Part shown: positions 1 to 8,143 of the stretch, one piece after another
Layout of the letters: each line of letters begins with the position of its first letter
Position numbering within the stretch: the stretch's first letter is position 1
Assembly: GCA_040216885.1 (NCBI GenBank)
Contig: JAVJOG010000008.1
Span: 248,001-312,000, forward strand
Direction of reading: 5' to 3'
DNA: 64,000 nt
From: Parvibaculum sp040216885
GTDB taxonomy: Bacteria > Pseudomonadota > Alphaproteobacteria > Parvibaculales > Parvibaculaceae
Translations under genes and position numbers: made by a program
The notes under the pieces: model-generated
What the model saw: the letters and a program-made list of their open reading frames with translations, nothing else
What the model was told of the DNA's origin: nothing
The model's database searches: none

Positions 1-527
1 ACCGCCTTGTCCCAGATGCGGGTGTCCGCCACCTCGATCATGCGGCCGGCGGCGACAAAGCCGGTGTTGCAATAGGAAAACATTTCGCCGCGGCCATGCA
101 CCTGGCCGAGCGCCGCCATCATCGCCACGAACTTCTCGATGCGGTCCTCGCCGCGGCCGGCGTCGCGGAACCAGTCGCCTTCGATGCCGCTACTGTGGGA
201 CAGAAGATCGCGCAGCGTGACTTCGGCCGCAACCGCTTCATCGGCAACGCGGAAATCCGGCAGCGTGGCGCGCACGGGCGCGTCGAGGGCGAGCTTGCCT
301 TCCTCGACAAGCTGGAGACAGAGCGCGGATGTGTAGAGCTTGGTGATGGAGCCGATCTGAAAAAGCGTGTCGGACGTGACGGGCACCTGCGTTTCGAGAT
401 TGCAGACACCGGTGGCGGCCTCGGCCAGCGCGCCGCCGGCCCACACCGCCAGCGACGCGCCGGGCACGCCGCATTGGCGCGTCAGCGTTTCGAGCATGTC
501 ATGCAGGTGTGCGGGAGAGAAGGACAT
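1..527 (-). CDS. Serine hydrolase of the beta-lactamase/penicillin-binding protein family (C-terminus cut by window edge)
   Basis: The frame opens with ATG at 527 and runs without a stop to base 1, so only about 175 N-terminal residues are visible. The translation has the acyl-enzyme motif SxxK (read as SITK, around residue 58) and, further on, YCNTGF, which fits the second (YxN) motif of class C beta-lactamase-like serine hydrolases. The third motif lies outside the window. Family members include esterases, D-aminopeptidases and penicillin-binding-like proteins, so the substrate cannot be named. No obvious signal peptide is seen at this start. The fold call is firm; the function is open. Confidence 0.8.
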   Translation of the reverse strand, partial: MSFSPAHLHDMLETLTRQCGVPGASLAVWAGGALAEAATGVCNLETQVPVTSDTLFQIGSITKLYTSALCLQLVEEGKLALDAPVRATLPDFRVADEAVAAEVTLRDLLSHSSGIEGDWFRDAGRGEDRIEKFVAMMAALGQVHGRGEMFSYCNTGFVAAGRMIEVADTRIWDKA

Positions 528-672
528 GGGTGGTGGGCTTTGCATCCGAGGGACAGGGGCCGCCATCATATACGGCTGTGCGGCGACGGCGAAAGGCGGA
601 GACGCTCATCCCACAACGGATGTCACCCCGGCACTTGTTGAACTTGCGTTTGCCTCACACCCCTCCCCACAA

Positions 673-705
673 TCGTCTTTGCCGGGCTTGACCCGGCAAA
701 GACGA
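673..705. repeat. Perfect 14-bp-arm inverted repeat, MITE/REP-like
   Basis: The arms TCGTCTTTGCCGGG and CCCGGCAAAGACGA are perfect complements around a 5-base loop. The core resembles part of the longer repeat at 41585-41680. It lies in the space between two convergent-free minus-strand genes and may act as a terminator or as a short mobile repeat. Nothing else was seen between 528 and 754. Confidence 0.75.
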
Positions 706-754
706 GTTTGGGGATTGGGACAAATAACGATTTGACCAATGCCACCTCACCCGC

Positions 755-2095
755 TCAATCCGCACTCCGCGCCAGCGCGCTGCCGATGGGCAGGTTTTGC
801 GCCGGAACGATCAGCACCTTGTCGATGCGGGGGCCGTCCATGTCGACGACTTCGAAGCGGTAGCCGTTCCAGCCGAAATAATCGCCTTCGCGCGGCAGGC
901 GGCCGAACCAGTTGAACATCACGCCGGCCAGCGTGTTGACCTCGCCGCTTTCGTCGCCGGGGAGCTTGGTCAGCTTCAGCAGGCGGCGCACCTCCTCGAC
1001 CGAGACGACGCCGTCGATGATGTATGAGCCGTCCTCGCGGATGGTGACGGCGGGATTGCGGTCGATCGCGTGGTCCGACAGATCGCCGATCATGGCGAAG
1101 AAGATTTCCGACATGGTGAGCGTGCCGACGACATCGGCATATTCGTCGATGACGAAGGCCATGAACATGTTTTCGGACTGAAGGATGCTCAAGGCCTTCA
1201 AGACGCTCGCCGTGCGCGGGATGTAGAGCGGCGGCGACATGCGGGCCAGCAATTCGTCGTTCGACTTCGGATCGAGGAAGAGTTCTTCGAGCCGCACCAT
1301 GCCGATGAAAGGTCCGTTGGCGCCGCGCCGCACCGGATAGCGCATGCGCTGCTCGCGGCGCACCATGGCGAGATTCGCCTCGACCGGCTGTTCGGTGTCG
1401 AGCCAGACGAGCTGCAGGCGCGGCGTCATCACCTCGCTGATGCGCGTGTCGCCCAGACGGAAGACGCGGTTGACGATGTCGCGCTCGACGCTTTCGATGG
1501 CGCCGGCGGCCGCACCCTCCTCGATCAGATGCTTGATCTCGTCTTCGGTGACTTGCGGCGCCTCGCGGCCGGCGATGCCGTAAATCTTCAGCACCCAGTC
1601 TGTCGAGTGCGAAAGAAAAGTGACGGCCGGCGAGAGCAGGCGCGCGAAGCCGCGCATCGGCCGGGCGACGCCGGCGGCGATGCCTTCCGGGTTCGACAGC
1701 GCGATGCGCTTGGGGACCAGCTCACCGAGGATCAGCGTCAGGTAGGTCAGCACGATGACGACGAAGCCGAAGGCGACAGGTTCGGCGTAAGGGCCGATCC
1801 AGGGCCAATCGACCATGAACGCCGAAACGGGACCGGCCAGCACCGCGCCGCCGAAAGCGCCGGTGAAGACGCCGACCAGCGTGATGCCGATCTGCACCGA
1901 GGAGAGGAAGCGGCCGGGCTCGGCCTGGAGCTTGAGGGCGGACTCGACCGGGGCGGTGGCGGCGCCCGCCTGCTTGCGCGCGCCCAAGAGCGCCTGCAGA
2001 CGCTGGCGCCGCGCCGAAACGAGCGCCATTTCGGACATCGAAAAGAACCCGTTCACGAGGATCATGACGAGCAGGATGACGATGTTCGATAACAT
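755..2095 (-). CDS. CBS-domain membrane protein of the CorC/HlyC (TlyC, UPF0053) family
   Basis: The 446-residue product has a DUF21-type membrane region (roughly residues 1-190, several hydrophobic segments), a central pair of CBS domains (about 205-320) and a C-terminal CorC_HlyC domain (about 345-430). Related proteins are linked to magnesium or cobalt efflux, or are annotated as hemolysin-like, although haemolysis is seldom shown. The start at 2095 gives the expected N-terminus, a hydrophobic helix leading into MSEMALVSARR, typical of DUF21. It is divergent from the acetyltransferase that starts at 2215. Family assignment is confident; the transported ion is inferred. Confidence 0.9.
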   Translation of the reverse strand: MLSNIVILLVMILVNGFFSMSEMALVSARRQRLQALLGARKQAGAATAPVESALKLQAEPGRFLSSVQIGITLVGVFTGAFGGAVLAGPVSAFMVDWPWIGPYAEPVAFGFVVIVLTYLTLILGELVPKRIALSNPEGIAAGVARPMRGFARLLSPAVTFLSHSTDWVLKIYGIAGREAPQVTEDEIKHLIEEGAAAGAIESVERDIVNRVFRLGDTRISEVMTPRLQLVWLDTEQPVEANLAMVRREQRMRYPVRRGANGPFIGMVRLEELFLDPKSNDELLARMSPPLYIPRTASVLKALSILQSENMFMAFVIDEYADVVGTLTMSEIFFAMIGDLSDHAIDRNPAVTIREDGSYIIDGVVSVEEVRRLLKLTKLPGDESGEVNTLAGVMFNWFGRLPREGDYFGWNGYRFEVVDMDGPRIDKVLIVPAQNLPIGSALARSAD

Positions 2096-2214
2096 GGGGT
2101 CCCCGGGGCTGGAAGATGAGTATAGGGGAGAGCGCCGGGGAGCGCGACGGGGTAGCGCGCGCGGGCCGAAGGGGCCAGTATCAGCGGCTTTTCCAGCCGG
2201 CGGAGGAAAGGCAC

Positions 2215-2646
2215 ATGGGCCAAGGGGACAACGAATCGGGGGCGCGGGCGGCGCGGGACGGCGACGGGCCGGCGCTGGCGGCGCTTTGGGCCGATTGCGG
2301 GCTGACGCGGCCGTGGAACGACCCGGCGCAGGATTTCGCCTTTGCGCTGGCGGGGCCGGCCTCGACGGTACTGGCGATCGAGCGGGAGGGACGCATCGTC
2401 GCGAGCGCGATGGTCGGCCATGACGGGCACCGGGGGGCTGTTTATTACGTCGCGGCCGATCCGGCGATGCGGGGGCAAGGGCTGGGCCGCGCGATCATGG
2501 CGGCGGCGGAGGACTGGCTCAAGGCGCGCGGCGTGTGGAAGCTCAATTTGATGGTGCGGCGGGGGAACGAGGCGGCGACGGGATTTTATGCCGGGCTCGG
2601 CTATGGCGAGGAGGCGGTTGTGGTGATGTCGAAGCGGCTGGGCTGA
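2215..2646 (+). CDS. GNAT family acetyltransferase, YpeA-like
   Basis: This 143-residue protein has the GNAT acetyl-CoA loop RGQGLG (residues 86-91) and the C-terminal pattern NEAATGFYAGLGY. The start near-motif ALWADCGLTRPWNDP is characteristic of the YpeA branch. The open frame extends back to 2116, but the ATG at 2215 was chosen because GGAGGAAAGG lies just upstream and the length then matches the family (about 140 residues). The acceptor substrate is unknown. It stands alone, divergent from the CBS-domain gene. Confidence 0.87.
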   Translation: MGQGDNESGARAARDGDGPALAALWADCGLTRPWNDPAQDFAFALAGPASTVLAIEREGRIVASAMVGHDGHRGAVYYVAADPAMRGQGLGRAIMAAAEDWLKARGVWKLNLMVRRGNEAATGFYAGLGYGEEAVVVMSKRLG

Positions 2647-2734
2647 AGTTGAAGGAAGGTTTTGGCACGCCCACGGGTATCGCCTCCGGCGATCCCGAGG
2701 GCAGGCTCCGGCGCGAAGAAGGATTTCTGGCGCT

Positions 2735-2901
2735 TCCGCCTTCGCCAGGGCTACGGCGGACAGGTCGCGCCGGGAGAATGTGGTTGTCCACTCCCTTTTC
2801 CTACACTCGTCATTGCGAGCGAAGCGAAGCAACCTAGAAGCCGCGAGCACTGAATTTGCCACTTCCGGGTTGCTTCGTCGCCACGCTCCTCGCAATGACG
2901 A
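2735..2901. repeat. Intergenic repeat block: small hairpin plus GCGAAGCGAAGCAA-type inverted repeat
   Basis: Two repeat units sit in the 283-bp gap between convergent genes. At 2735-2760, TCCGCC and GGCGGA flank a 14-base loop. At 2807-2901, a unit starting TCGTCATTGCGAGC and ending TCCTCGCAATGACGA has long imperfectly complementary ends. The second type is a dispersed repeat often seen in alphaproteobacterial intergenic DNA. Its location between converging genes suggests a neutral insertion site or a terminator role. No coding sequence is supported in 2647-2929. Confidence 0.7.
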
Positions 2902-2929
2902 TTTAGGGGATTGTGCTGCAATGCGCGTG

Positions 2930-3673
2930 TCAGAACAGGCCCATCTGTCTGGTGTCGGGTTCTTTTTTCGGGCGGGCGGGTTTTTCGGGTTCGGGCTCGA
3001 TCGCGGCCGGGTCGAGCAGGGTTGCGTCGTCGTTGGCCACGCGGTTGATCCGTGTGCTGACGGGCTGGGCGTCGAGGAGGTCCGCCGGCGCGGGGCGCAT
3101 GAGGGTCTGGAGTTCCTTCGGCGGCGTGGCCGGGTCGAGCCAGGTGTCCCAGTCCTTTTCGTCGAGGATCACCGGCATGCGGTGGTGGATGGCGACGAGC
3201 GTTTCATTCGCTTCGCAGGTGACGGCGGCGCAGGAGTCGATTTCGCTGCCGTCGGCGGGCATCCAGTTGTCCCAGAGGGCGGCCATGGCGAAAGGCTGGC
3301 GGTCGCGGCGGCGGATCACATAGGGCTGTTTCGCGCCGCCATGTTTTTTTGAGCCCTCCGCCTTCCACTCATAGAAACCATCGGCCGGCATCAGGGCGCG
3401 GCGGTGGCGGAAGGACCCGCGGAAGCTCGGCTTCTCGGCGACGGTTTCGGCGCGGGCGTTGATGAGAAGCGACGCCGGCGCTTCCTTCGCCCATGAGGGC
3501 ACGAGACCCCAGCGGACCAGCAGGAAGCGGCGTTTGCCGCCGTCGAGAATGACGATCGGCACAGGCTGGGTCGGCGCGATGTTGAAGCGCGGCGGGAAAT
3601 TCGGCCGCTCCTCGAAGCCGAAAAGCTCGCGCATCGCGTCGGGGGGCATGGTGATGGTGTAGCGTCCGCACAT
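2930..3673 (-). CDS. SOS-response-associated peptidase family protein (YedK/HMCES, SRAP domain)
   Basis: The 247-residue protein covers the full SRAP domain. Cys2 follows the initiator methionine and becomes N-terminal after Met removal. NIAPTQ begins at N31, N72 lies in NARAE, E102 in GFYEW, and H163 in HHRMP. These match the residues that, in YedK and human HMCES, form a thiazolidine crosslink with abasic sites in single-stranded DNA. The last 40 residues are charged and Pro/Glu-rich, probably disordered. It is divergent from zur with a 76-bp spacer. Confidence 0.95.
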   Translation of the reverse strand: MCGRYTITMPPDAMRELFGFEERPNFPPRFNIAPTQPVPIVILDGGKRRFLLVRWGLVPSWAKEAPASLLINARAETVAEKPSFRGSFRHRRALMPADGFYEWKAEGSKKHGGAKQPYVIRRRDRQPFAMAALWDNWMPADGSEIDSCAAVTCEANETLVAIHHRMPVILDEKDWDTWLDPATPPKELQTLMRPAPADLLDAQPVSTRINRVANDDATLLDPAAIEPEPEKPARPKKEPDTRQMGLF

Positions 3674-3710
3674 GGCGCGACGTTAATCCGAGTCGCGCGA
3701 CAAACGCGAT

Positions 3711-3725
3711 TGTTATGTTGTACCA
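3711..3725 (+). promoter_or_regulatory. Possible Zur box upstream of zur
   Basis: The 15-mer TGTTATGTTGTACCA is AT-rich against the surrounding GC-rich DNA and resembles a Zur half-palindrome, but its dyad symmetry is poor. It lies 24 bp upstream of the zur start and 38 bp upstream of the divergent yedK-like gene. This is a weak candidate, based on resemblance and position only. Confidence 0.25.
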
Positions 3726-3749
3726 TCGGTATCAACCAATGGAGGCAGC

Positions 3750-4232
3750 ATGGCGGCGCGCGCGGCGGTCCACGCCCATACATCGCATAATCACCGGGCC
3801 TGCATCGACGATGCGCTGGCGACGGCGCGCGAGTTGTGCGGCGCGCGGGGCGTGCAACTGACGCCGCTGCGCGAAAAAGTGCTGCAGATCGTCTGGCGAA
3901 GCCACAAGCCGATGGGGGCTTACGAGGTGCTGGACGAGCTGGCGCGCAGCCACAAGGCCGCGCGGCCGCCGACCGTCTACCGGGCGCTCGACTTCCTGAT
4001 GGCCGAGGGCCTCATCCACAAGATCGAATCGCTGAACGCCTATCTTGGCTGCATCGAGGCCGGCGCCCCGCATTCGGGCCAGTTCCTGATCTGCCGGAAA
4101 TGCGGGGCGACCGAGGAAATCGTCGACCCCAGGCTCGAAACGGCGCTCGAAGCCGCCGCCGCCCGGGTGCATTTCCGGCCCGAGCGCAAGGTGGTCGAGA
4201 TTTCGGGGCTTTGCGCCCGCTGCGGAAAATGA
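3750..4232 (+). CDS. zur: Fur-family transcriptional regulator, probable zinc uptake regulator Zur
   Basis: The 160-residue protein has a winged-helix DNA-binding half with PPTVYRALDFL (about 73-83) and a C-terminal metal-binding half. Two CxxC pairs, C115/C118 and C155/C158, make the structural zinc site. The His-rich N-terminus (HAHTSHNH) is common in Zur proteins. GGAGG lies 4 bases before the ATG. Fur, Zur and Mur share this fold; the short acidic linker and CxxC layout favour Zur, but no znu genes are in the window to confirm it. Confidence 0.8.
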   Translation: MAARAAVHAHTSHNHRACIDDALATARELCGARGVQLTPLREKVLQIVWRSHKPMGAYEVLDELARSHKAARPPTVYRALDFLMAEGLIHKIESLNAYLGCIEAGAPHSGQFLICRKCGATEEIVDPRLETALEAAAARVHFRPERKVVEISGLCARCGK

Positions 4233-4307
4233 CCCCGCGTTGAAGGTTTGCCGCCTTCGGATAAGATCGCCGCTCGTTTCGCATCCCTCCCCGGAGTTCG
4301 CGCGCCC

Positions 4308-4637
4308 ATGATCCGCCAGACAATCCAGATTCTCGTCCTGAGCCTGCTGGCGGCCGCGCCCGCCGCCGCGCAATCGGCGAAGTTCGAGCCCGGCACGCGC
4401 ACGGGGCCGTTCGTCGCGACCGACAAATCGCTGACCGATCTCGTGGGCGACGGTTACCGCATCCGCGGCAATCTCGGCACGGCGCTGATCCTGCAAAAGG
4501 GCGCGTCGGTTTTTTCCTGCCAGGTGCCGCCCGATCCGGAGGCGCTCGGCTTCAAACCCTATTTCGTCTGCGCCGAGCTCAGCGAGCTGCCGCGCGCGCC
4601 CGAAGAGGAAGCGCTTGAGCCCCGAACGGGTAATTGA
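4308..4637 (+). CDS. Small predicted periplasmic protein of unknown function
   Basis: The 109-residue product starts with a signal peptide (Arg at position 3, a hydrophobic Leu/Ala stretch, then AAAQ around residue 21). The mature part has two cysteines that could pair. The open frame reaches back to 4248, but the ATG at 4308 gives the signal peptide. It follows zur by 75 bp on the same strand and precedes the SDR gene by 65 bp. No family is recognised. Confidence 0.7.
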   Translation: MIRQTIQILVLSLLAAAPAAAQSAKFEPGTRTGPFVATDKSLTDLVGDGYRIRGNLGTALILQKGASVFSCQVPPDPEALGFKPYFVCAELSELPRAPEEEALEPRTGN

Positions 4638-4702
4638 CCGGCGCCGTCTCTCCGATTGCCATCCGCATCGTCAAAACAGAAACCACATCAGGGAGAAACC
4701 CC

Positions 4703-5485
4703 ATGGCCTACAAACCCTTCGATCTTTCCGGCAAGGTCGCGCTGATCACCGGCGGCAATGGCGGCATCGGCCTCGGCATGGCCGACGCCATCGCGCAATC
4801 GGGCGCCGATGTCGCGATCTGGGGCACCAACGAGGACAAGAACAAGCGCGCCGCCGAGCAGCTTCGCGCGCATGGCGTGAAGGTCCATGCGCGGAAAGTC
4901 GACGTGTCCGACGAGAAACAGGTCGTCGACGGCATCGGCGCGACGGTGAAGGAACTCGGGCGCATCGACGCGTGCTTCGCCAATGCCGGCGTCGGCTTCG
5001 GCGCGCCGTCCTTCATCGGCATGACGACCGAAACCTACCGCAAGACGCTGGCGGTCAATCTCGACGGCGTGTTCTTCACGCTGCGCGAGACGGCGCGGCA
5101 CATGGTCGATCGCGCCAAGGCGGGCGATGCCGGCGGTTCGCTGGTCGGGATCGCGAGCCTCGCGGCCATCGAGGGCGCGGCGCGCAACGAGGCCTATGCG
5201 GCGACCAAGGGCGGCGTCATTTCGATGATCAAGAGCGTTGCCGTCGAACATGCGCGCTACGGCATGCGGGCGAATGCCATCCTGCCGGGCTGGATCGCCA
5301 CCGACATGACGGCGCAGGCACAGGCCGCGCCCGCCTTCGCCGAAAAGGTGATCCCGCGCGTGCCGGCCAGGCGCTGGGGCGAGCCGGAGGATTTCGGCGG
5401 CGTCGCGGTTTACCTCACTTCGGATGCTTCGTCCTATCATTCGGGCGATACCTTCGTGGTCGATGGCGGCTACGCGATTTTCTGA
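4703..5485 (+). CDS. SDR-family NAD(P)-dependent oxidoreductase
   Basis: The 260-residue protein has the classical SDR layout: cofactor motif TGGNGGIG near residue 16, NAG in the central strand, and catalytic S152, Y165 and K169. The C-terminus VVDGGYAIF fits 3-oxoacyl reductase-like members. GGGAGA precedes the ATG at 4703. The MarR gene begins 9 bp after its stop, so the two are probably co-transcribed and the regulator may control this enzyme. The substrate is unknown. Confidence 0.9.
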   Translation: MAYKPFDLSGKVALITGGNGGIGLGMADAIAQSGADVAIWGTNEDKNKRAAEQLRAHGVKVHARKVDVSDEKQVVDGIGATVKELGRIDACFANAGVGFGAPSFIGMTTETYRKTLAVNLDGVFFTLRETARHMVDRAKAGDAGGSLVGIASLAAIEGAARNEAYAATKGGVISMIKSVAVEHARYGMRANAILPGWIATDMTAQAQAAPAFAEKVIPRVPARRWGEPEDFGGVAVYLTSDASSYHSGDTFVVDGGYAIF

Positions 5486-5494
5486 GGAGCGCCT

Positions 5495-5962
5495 ATGGAC
5501 GAACAAGGGGGCGGCACCACGGGGATCGACCGGCGGCTGATCCTGATGGCGCGCACGGTGGTGGTGCTGTTCCGGCAGTTCGAGCGGATCGCGCGGGAAA
5601 TGGACATCACCATTCCGCAATACCGCTTCCTGCTGTTCCTGAAGCGCGGGCCGAAGCGGGCCGGCGAACTGGCGGTGGAAGCCGCGATCCGCAAGCCGAC
5701 CGCTTCGGGCCTGATCGCCGACATGGAAAAGCGCGGCCTCATCGAGCGCGCACCGGACAAGGATGACGGACGCTCGATCCGGCTGACGCTGACGAGGAAG
5801 GGCCTCACCAAACACCGCGAATTCGAGGAGGCGCTGGCGCGCTACCTGCCGTCGCTGATCGAGGAGGGCGATGCGGAACGAATGCTCGAGGCGTTTACCG
5901 AGCTTGCCTATATCATCGACAGCAAGCGCGAAGGCACGGGGCCGCTGGAGGTGGAGGAATAG
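5495..5962 (+). CDS. MarR-family transcriptional regulator
   Basis: The 155-residue protein matches the MarR fold: N-terminal dimerisation helices, then a winged helix-turn-helix with the recognition region around AIRKPTASGLIADMEKRGLI and the beta-wing DKDDGRSIRLTLT. Its gene follows the SDR gene by 9 bp, with GGAG before the ATG. Local regulation of the SDR is an inference from this arrangement. The DNA after its stop holds the REP-like repeat at 5983. Confidence 0.9.
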   Translation: MDEQGGGTTGIDRRLILMARTVVVLFRQFERIAREMDITIPQYRFLLFLKRGPKRAGELAVEAAIRKPTASGLIADMEKRGLIERAPDKDDGRSIRLTLTRKGLTKHREFEEALARYLPSLIEEGDAERMLEAFTELAYIIDSKREGTGPLEVEE

Positions 5963-5982
5963 AGGTTGTGGTTGTGGCAAGA

Positions 5983-6112
5983 CCCCTCACCCTTCCGCGG
6001 GCTAACGCCCGCTCCCTCCCTCTCCCCTGTTTGTTGTTTGTACCGGGGAGAGGGATTGAAGCATCGATGCCCTGTCTCCCTCTCTCCAGCGGGGAGAGGG
6101 AAGGGTGAGGGG
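5983..6112. repeat. REP-like repeat, CCCCTCACCCTTCC family, copy 1
   Basis: CCCCTCACCCTTCC at the left end is the complement of GGAAGGGTGAGGGG at the right end. Internally CCCTCTCCCC and GGGGAGAGGG repeat in both directions. The left end plus the adjacent CGCGGGCTAACGCCCGCTCCCTC is shared, almost unchanged, with the copy at 60469. It occupies most of the 182-bp gap between marR and the oxidase gene. Confidence 0.85.
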
Positions 6113-6144
6113 GCGCCACAGCATGCAGAGGGGGAGATGAACCA

Positions 6145-7299
6145 ATGAGCCTCGATCTCAATCCGGTTTCGGTGTCGGACTATCGCGAACTGGCGCGCAA
6201 GCGGCTGCCGACGCAACTCTTCGACTATATCGACGGCGGTTCCTATGCCGAGGCGACGCTGGACGACAATGTGGCGGCGTTTTCGCGGCTGAAGCTCAGG
6301 CAGCGCGTACTGCGCGATGTGTCGACCATCGACACCGGCACCGAGATTTTCGGCGAGCGCTGGAAAATTCCGGCCGCGCTCGCCCCGGTCGGTTTCGCCG
6401 GCATGTATGCGCGGCGCGGCGAGGTGCAGGCGGCGAAGGCGGCGGAAGCGTTCGGCGTGCCGTTCACGCTGTCGACGGTGGGCATCTGTTCGATCGAGGA
6501 AGTGGCCAAGGCGACGACCAAGCCCTTCTGGTTTCAACTCTATGTCATCAAGGATCGCGGCTATGCGCGCGCGCTGATGCAACGCGCGCATGAGGCGGGC
6601 TGTCCGGTGCTGGTGTTCACGGTCGATCTGGCGGTGCTGGGCGCGCGCTACCGCGACACGCGCAACGGCATGAACGTCGCCATGTCGCTCGGCAAGCGGT
6701 TGAAGGTGGCGGCCGATTTCGCGCGGCGGCCGGGCTGGATCCGCGACGTGGCGCTGGGCGGCAAGCCGCTCGATTTCGGCAATCTGCGCGAGGCGGTGCC
6801 GGATGCGCGCGGCTTCGGCGAATTCGGCATGTGGGTCGCCCAGAATCTCGATCCGGCGATGACCTGGAAAGACCTCGAATGGGTGCGCGCCAACTGGCCG
6901 GGCAAGATCGTCATCAAGGGGGTGATGGACGCGGAAGACGCGCGCATCGCGATGGCGGAAGTGGCGCCCGAAGGCATCGTCGTTTCCAATCATGGCGGGC
7001 GGCAGCTCGACGGGACGCCGGCGACGCTCGACGCGCTGCCGGCGATCCGCGCCGAGGTGGGCGACGCCACGACATTGCTTCTCGATGGCGGCATCCGCAG
7101 CGGGCTCGACATCGTGAAGGCGGTGGCGCAAGGGGCCGACGCCTGCCTGCTCGGGCGCGCCTGGGCCTTTGCGCTGGCGGCGCGCGGCGAGGCGGGCGTG
7201 AAAGCGATGCTCGGCACGATGCGCAGCGAAATGAACGTCGCCATGGCGCTGACGGGGCACACGAAGGTTTCGGAGATCGGGCGCGAGACGATCGCGTGA
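6145..7299 (+). CDS. lldD: FMN-dependent alpha-hydroxy-acid oxidase/dehydrogenase, L-lactate dehydrogenase-like
   Basis: The 384-residue length and motifs match the FMN-dependent 2-hydroxy-acid dehydrogenase family. Y28 lies in the N-terminal FDYIDGG motif, and the catalytic His283 is in SNHGGRQLDG. The FMN phosphate-binding region LLDGGIRSG follows. Members oxidise L-lactate, glycolate or mandelate to the 2-oxo acid, passing electrons to quinone or oxygen. L-lactate is the likeliest substrate but others are possible. GGGGGAG lies about 10 bases before the ATG. The gene stands alone and converges on the HEPN toxin gene, leaving a 4-bp gap. Confidence 0.88.
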   Translation: MSLDLNPVSVSDYRELARKRLPTQLFDYIDGGSYAEATLDDNVAAFSRLKLRQRVLRDVSTIDTGTEIFGERWKIPAALAPVGFAGMYARRGEVQAAKAAEAFGVPFTLSTVGICSIEEVAKATTKPFWFQLYVIKDRGYARALMQRAHEAGCPVLVFTVDLAVLGARYRDTRNGMNVAMSLGKRLKVAADFARRPGWIRDVALGGKPLDFGNLREAVPDARGFGEFGMWVAQNLDPAMTWKDLEWVRANWPGKIVIKGVMDAEDARIAMAEVAPEGIVVSNHGGRQLDGTPATLDALPAIRAEVGDATTLLLDGGIRSGLDIVKAVAQGADACLLGRAWAFALAARGEAGVKAMLGTMRSEMNVAMALTGHTKVSEIGRETIA

Positions 7300-7303
7300 G
7301 GCG

Positions 7304-7642
7304 CTAGAGGCCGAGTTCGGCGCGGCAGGCGGCTTTCAGCAGGGGAAGACGCGCGACCGTGACTTGCCAGATAATTTCGACATCCACGTCGCCATAGTCG
7401 TGACGCAAGATGGAACCGAAACGGCGCAGATTCGGGAAATCGACTTTGGGGTAACGTTCATCCAGCATGTCGCCGATCTTGCGCGCCGCCTCGCATATCC
7501 GCTCAAGGCAACGCTCCACCGCGTCCTGGGCGAGCGTGTTCACCCGGAAGGTCTCGAGGTCCTGTCCCGCAAGGTGACTTTCGATCCGCGCGACCTGTTC
7601 CAGTATGTCCGCGATGCGTTTCATCGGATCGCTAGAAGACAT
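7304..7642 (-). CDS. hepT: HEPN-domain toxin of a type VII toxin-antitoxin pair (HepT/DUF86)
   Basis: The 112-residue all-helical protein carries the HEPN RNase motif Rx(4-6)HxY, here an arginine, six residues, then HDY near residues 74-83. In known HepT/MntA pairs this site cleaves RNA and is silenced when the antitoxin AMPylates the tyrosine. The ATG at 7642 was chosen because GAGGA sits 8 bases before it; an upstream ATG at 7651 has no usable site. The gene overlaps the stop of the antitoxin gene by 11 bp, so translation is probably coupled. Action in this host is inferred. Confidence 0.88.
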   Translation of the reverse strand: MSSSDPMKRIADILEQVARIESHLAGQDLETFRVNTLAQDAVERCLERICEAARKIGDMLDERYPKVDFPNLRRFGSILRHDYGDVDVEIIWQVTVARLPLLKAACRAELGL

Positions 7643-8132
7643 GAATTTCATCCTCGGCGAGATGCCCGGCGAGTTCGGGTTTCATATCCGGGCGGCGGCG
7701 AACAATGTCGGTCGGCATACCGACGAGGCTTTCAACAAGGCCGCCGATGCCGGCGAGACCGACAATGTCGACCGGGCGCGCGGGGTCGATGTCGACCACC
7801 ACGTCGAGATCGCTGTCGGGGCGATCTTCCATGCGTGCGACGGAGCCGAAGACGGCAAGGTGGCGGACGCCCCGCGCTTCAAGCTCGGCCCGCGATTTCT
7901 GCAGTGTACGGAGCACATGGGCGAGGCGGCTTTTGTGTTGCGGGCGATCCGACAGCGCGGACTGAAGCGCCTGGAGGCTGGCGCGGAGCGGCCGGCCCCT
8001 GCCCTTTTCGAAATTGACCAGCGTGGCGCGCGAAATGCCGGCGCGGCGGGCAAGCTCGGCTTGCGTCAGGCCGGCGCGGGCGCGCTCGGCCCGGAGGGTG
8101 GCGGGGGTGAGGCTATGAGCGTCGGTTTCCAT
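7632..8132 (-). CDS. mntA: HTH-fused MNT nucleotidyltransferase antitoxin
   Basis: The 166-residue protein joins two modules. Residues about 10-60 form an XRE-type helix-turn-helix (GLTQAELARRAGISRATLVNFEKG). Residues about 88-150 are a minimal nucleotidyltransferase with GS-x10-DxD: G96, S97, D108, D110, plus D142 as a likely third acid. MNT partners add AMP to the HEPN toxin and neutralise it. The DNA-binding domain suggests it also autoregulates, and a palindrome lies directly upstream at 8144-8176. Most MNT antitoxins lack the HTH, so the fusion is notable though not unique. Confidence 0.88.
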   Translation of the reverse strand: METDAHSLTPATLRAERARAGLTQAELARRAGISRATLVNFEKGRGRPLRASLQALQSALSDRPQHKSRLAHVLRTLQKSRAELEARGVRHLAVFGSVARMEDRPDSDLDVVVDIDPARPVDIVGLAGIGGLVESLVGMPTDIVRRRPDMKPELAGHLAEDEIHVF

Positions 8133-8143
8133 GGCCGCATAAT

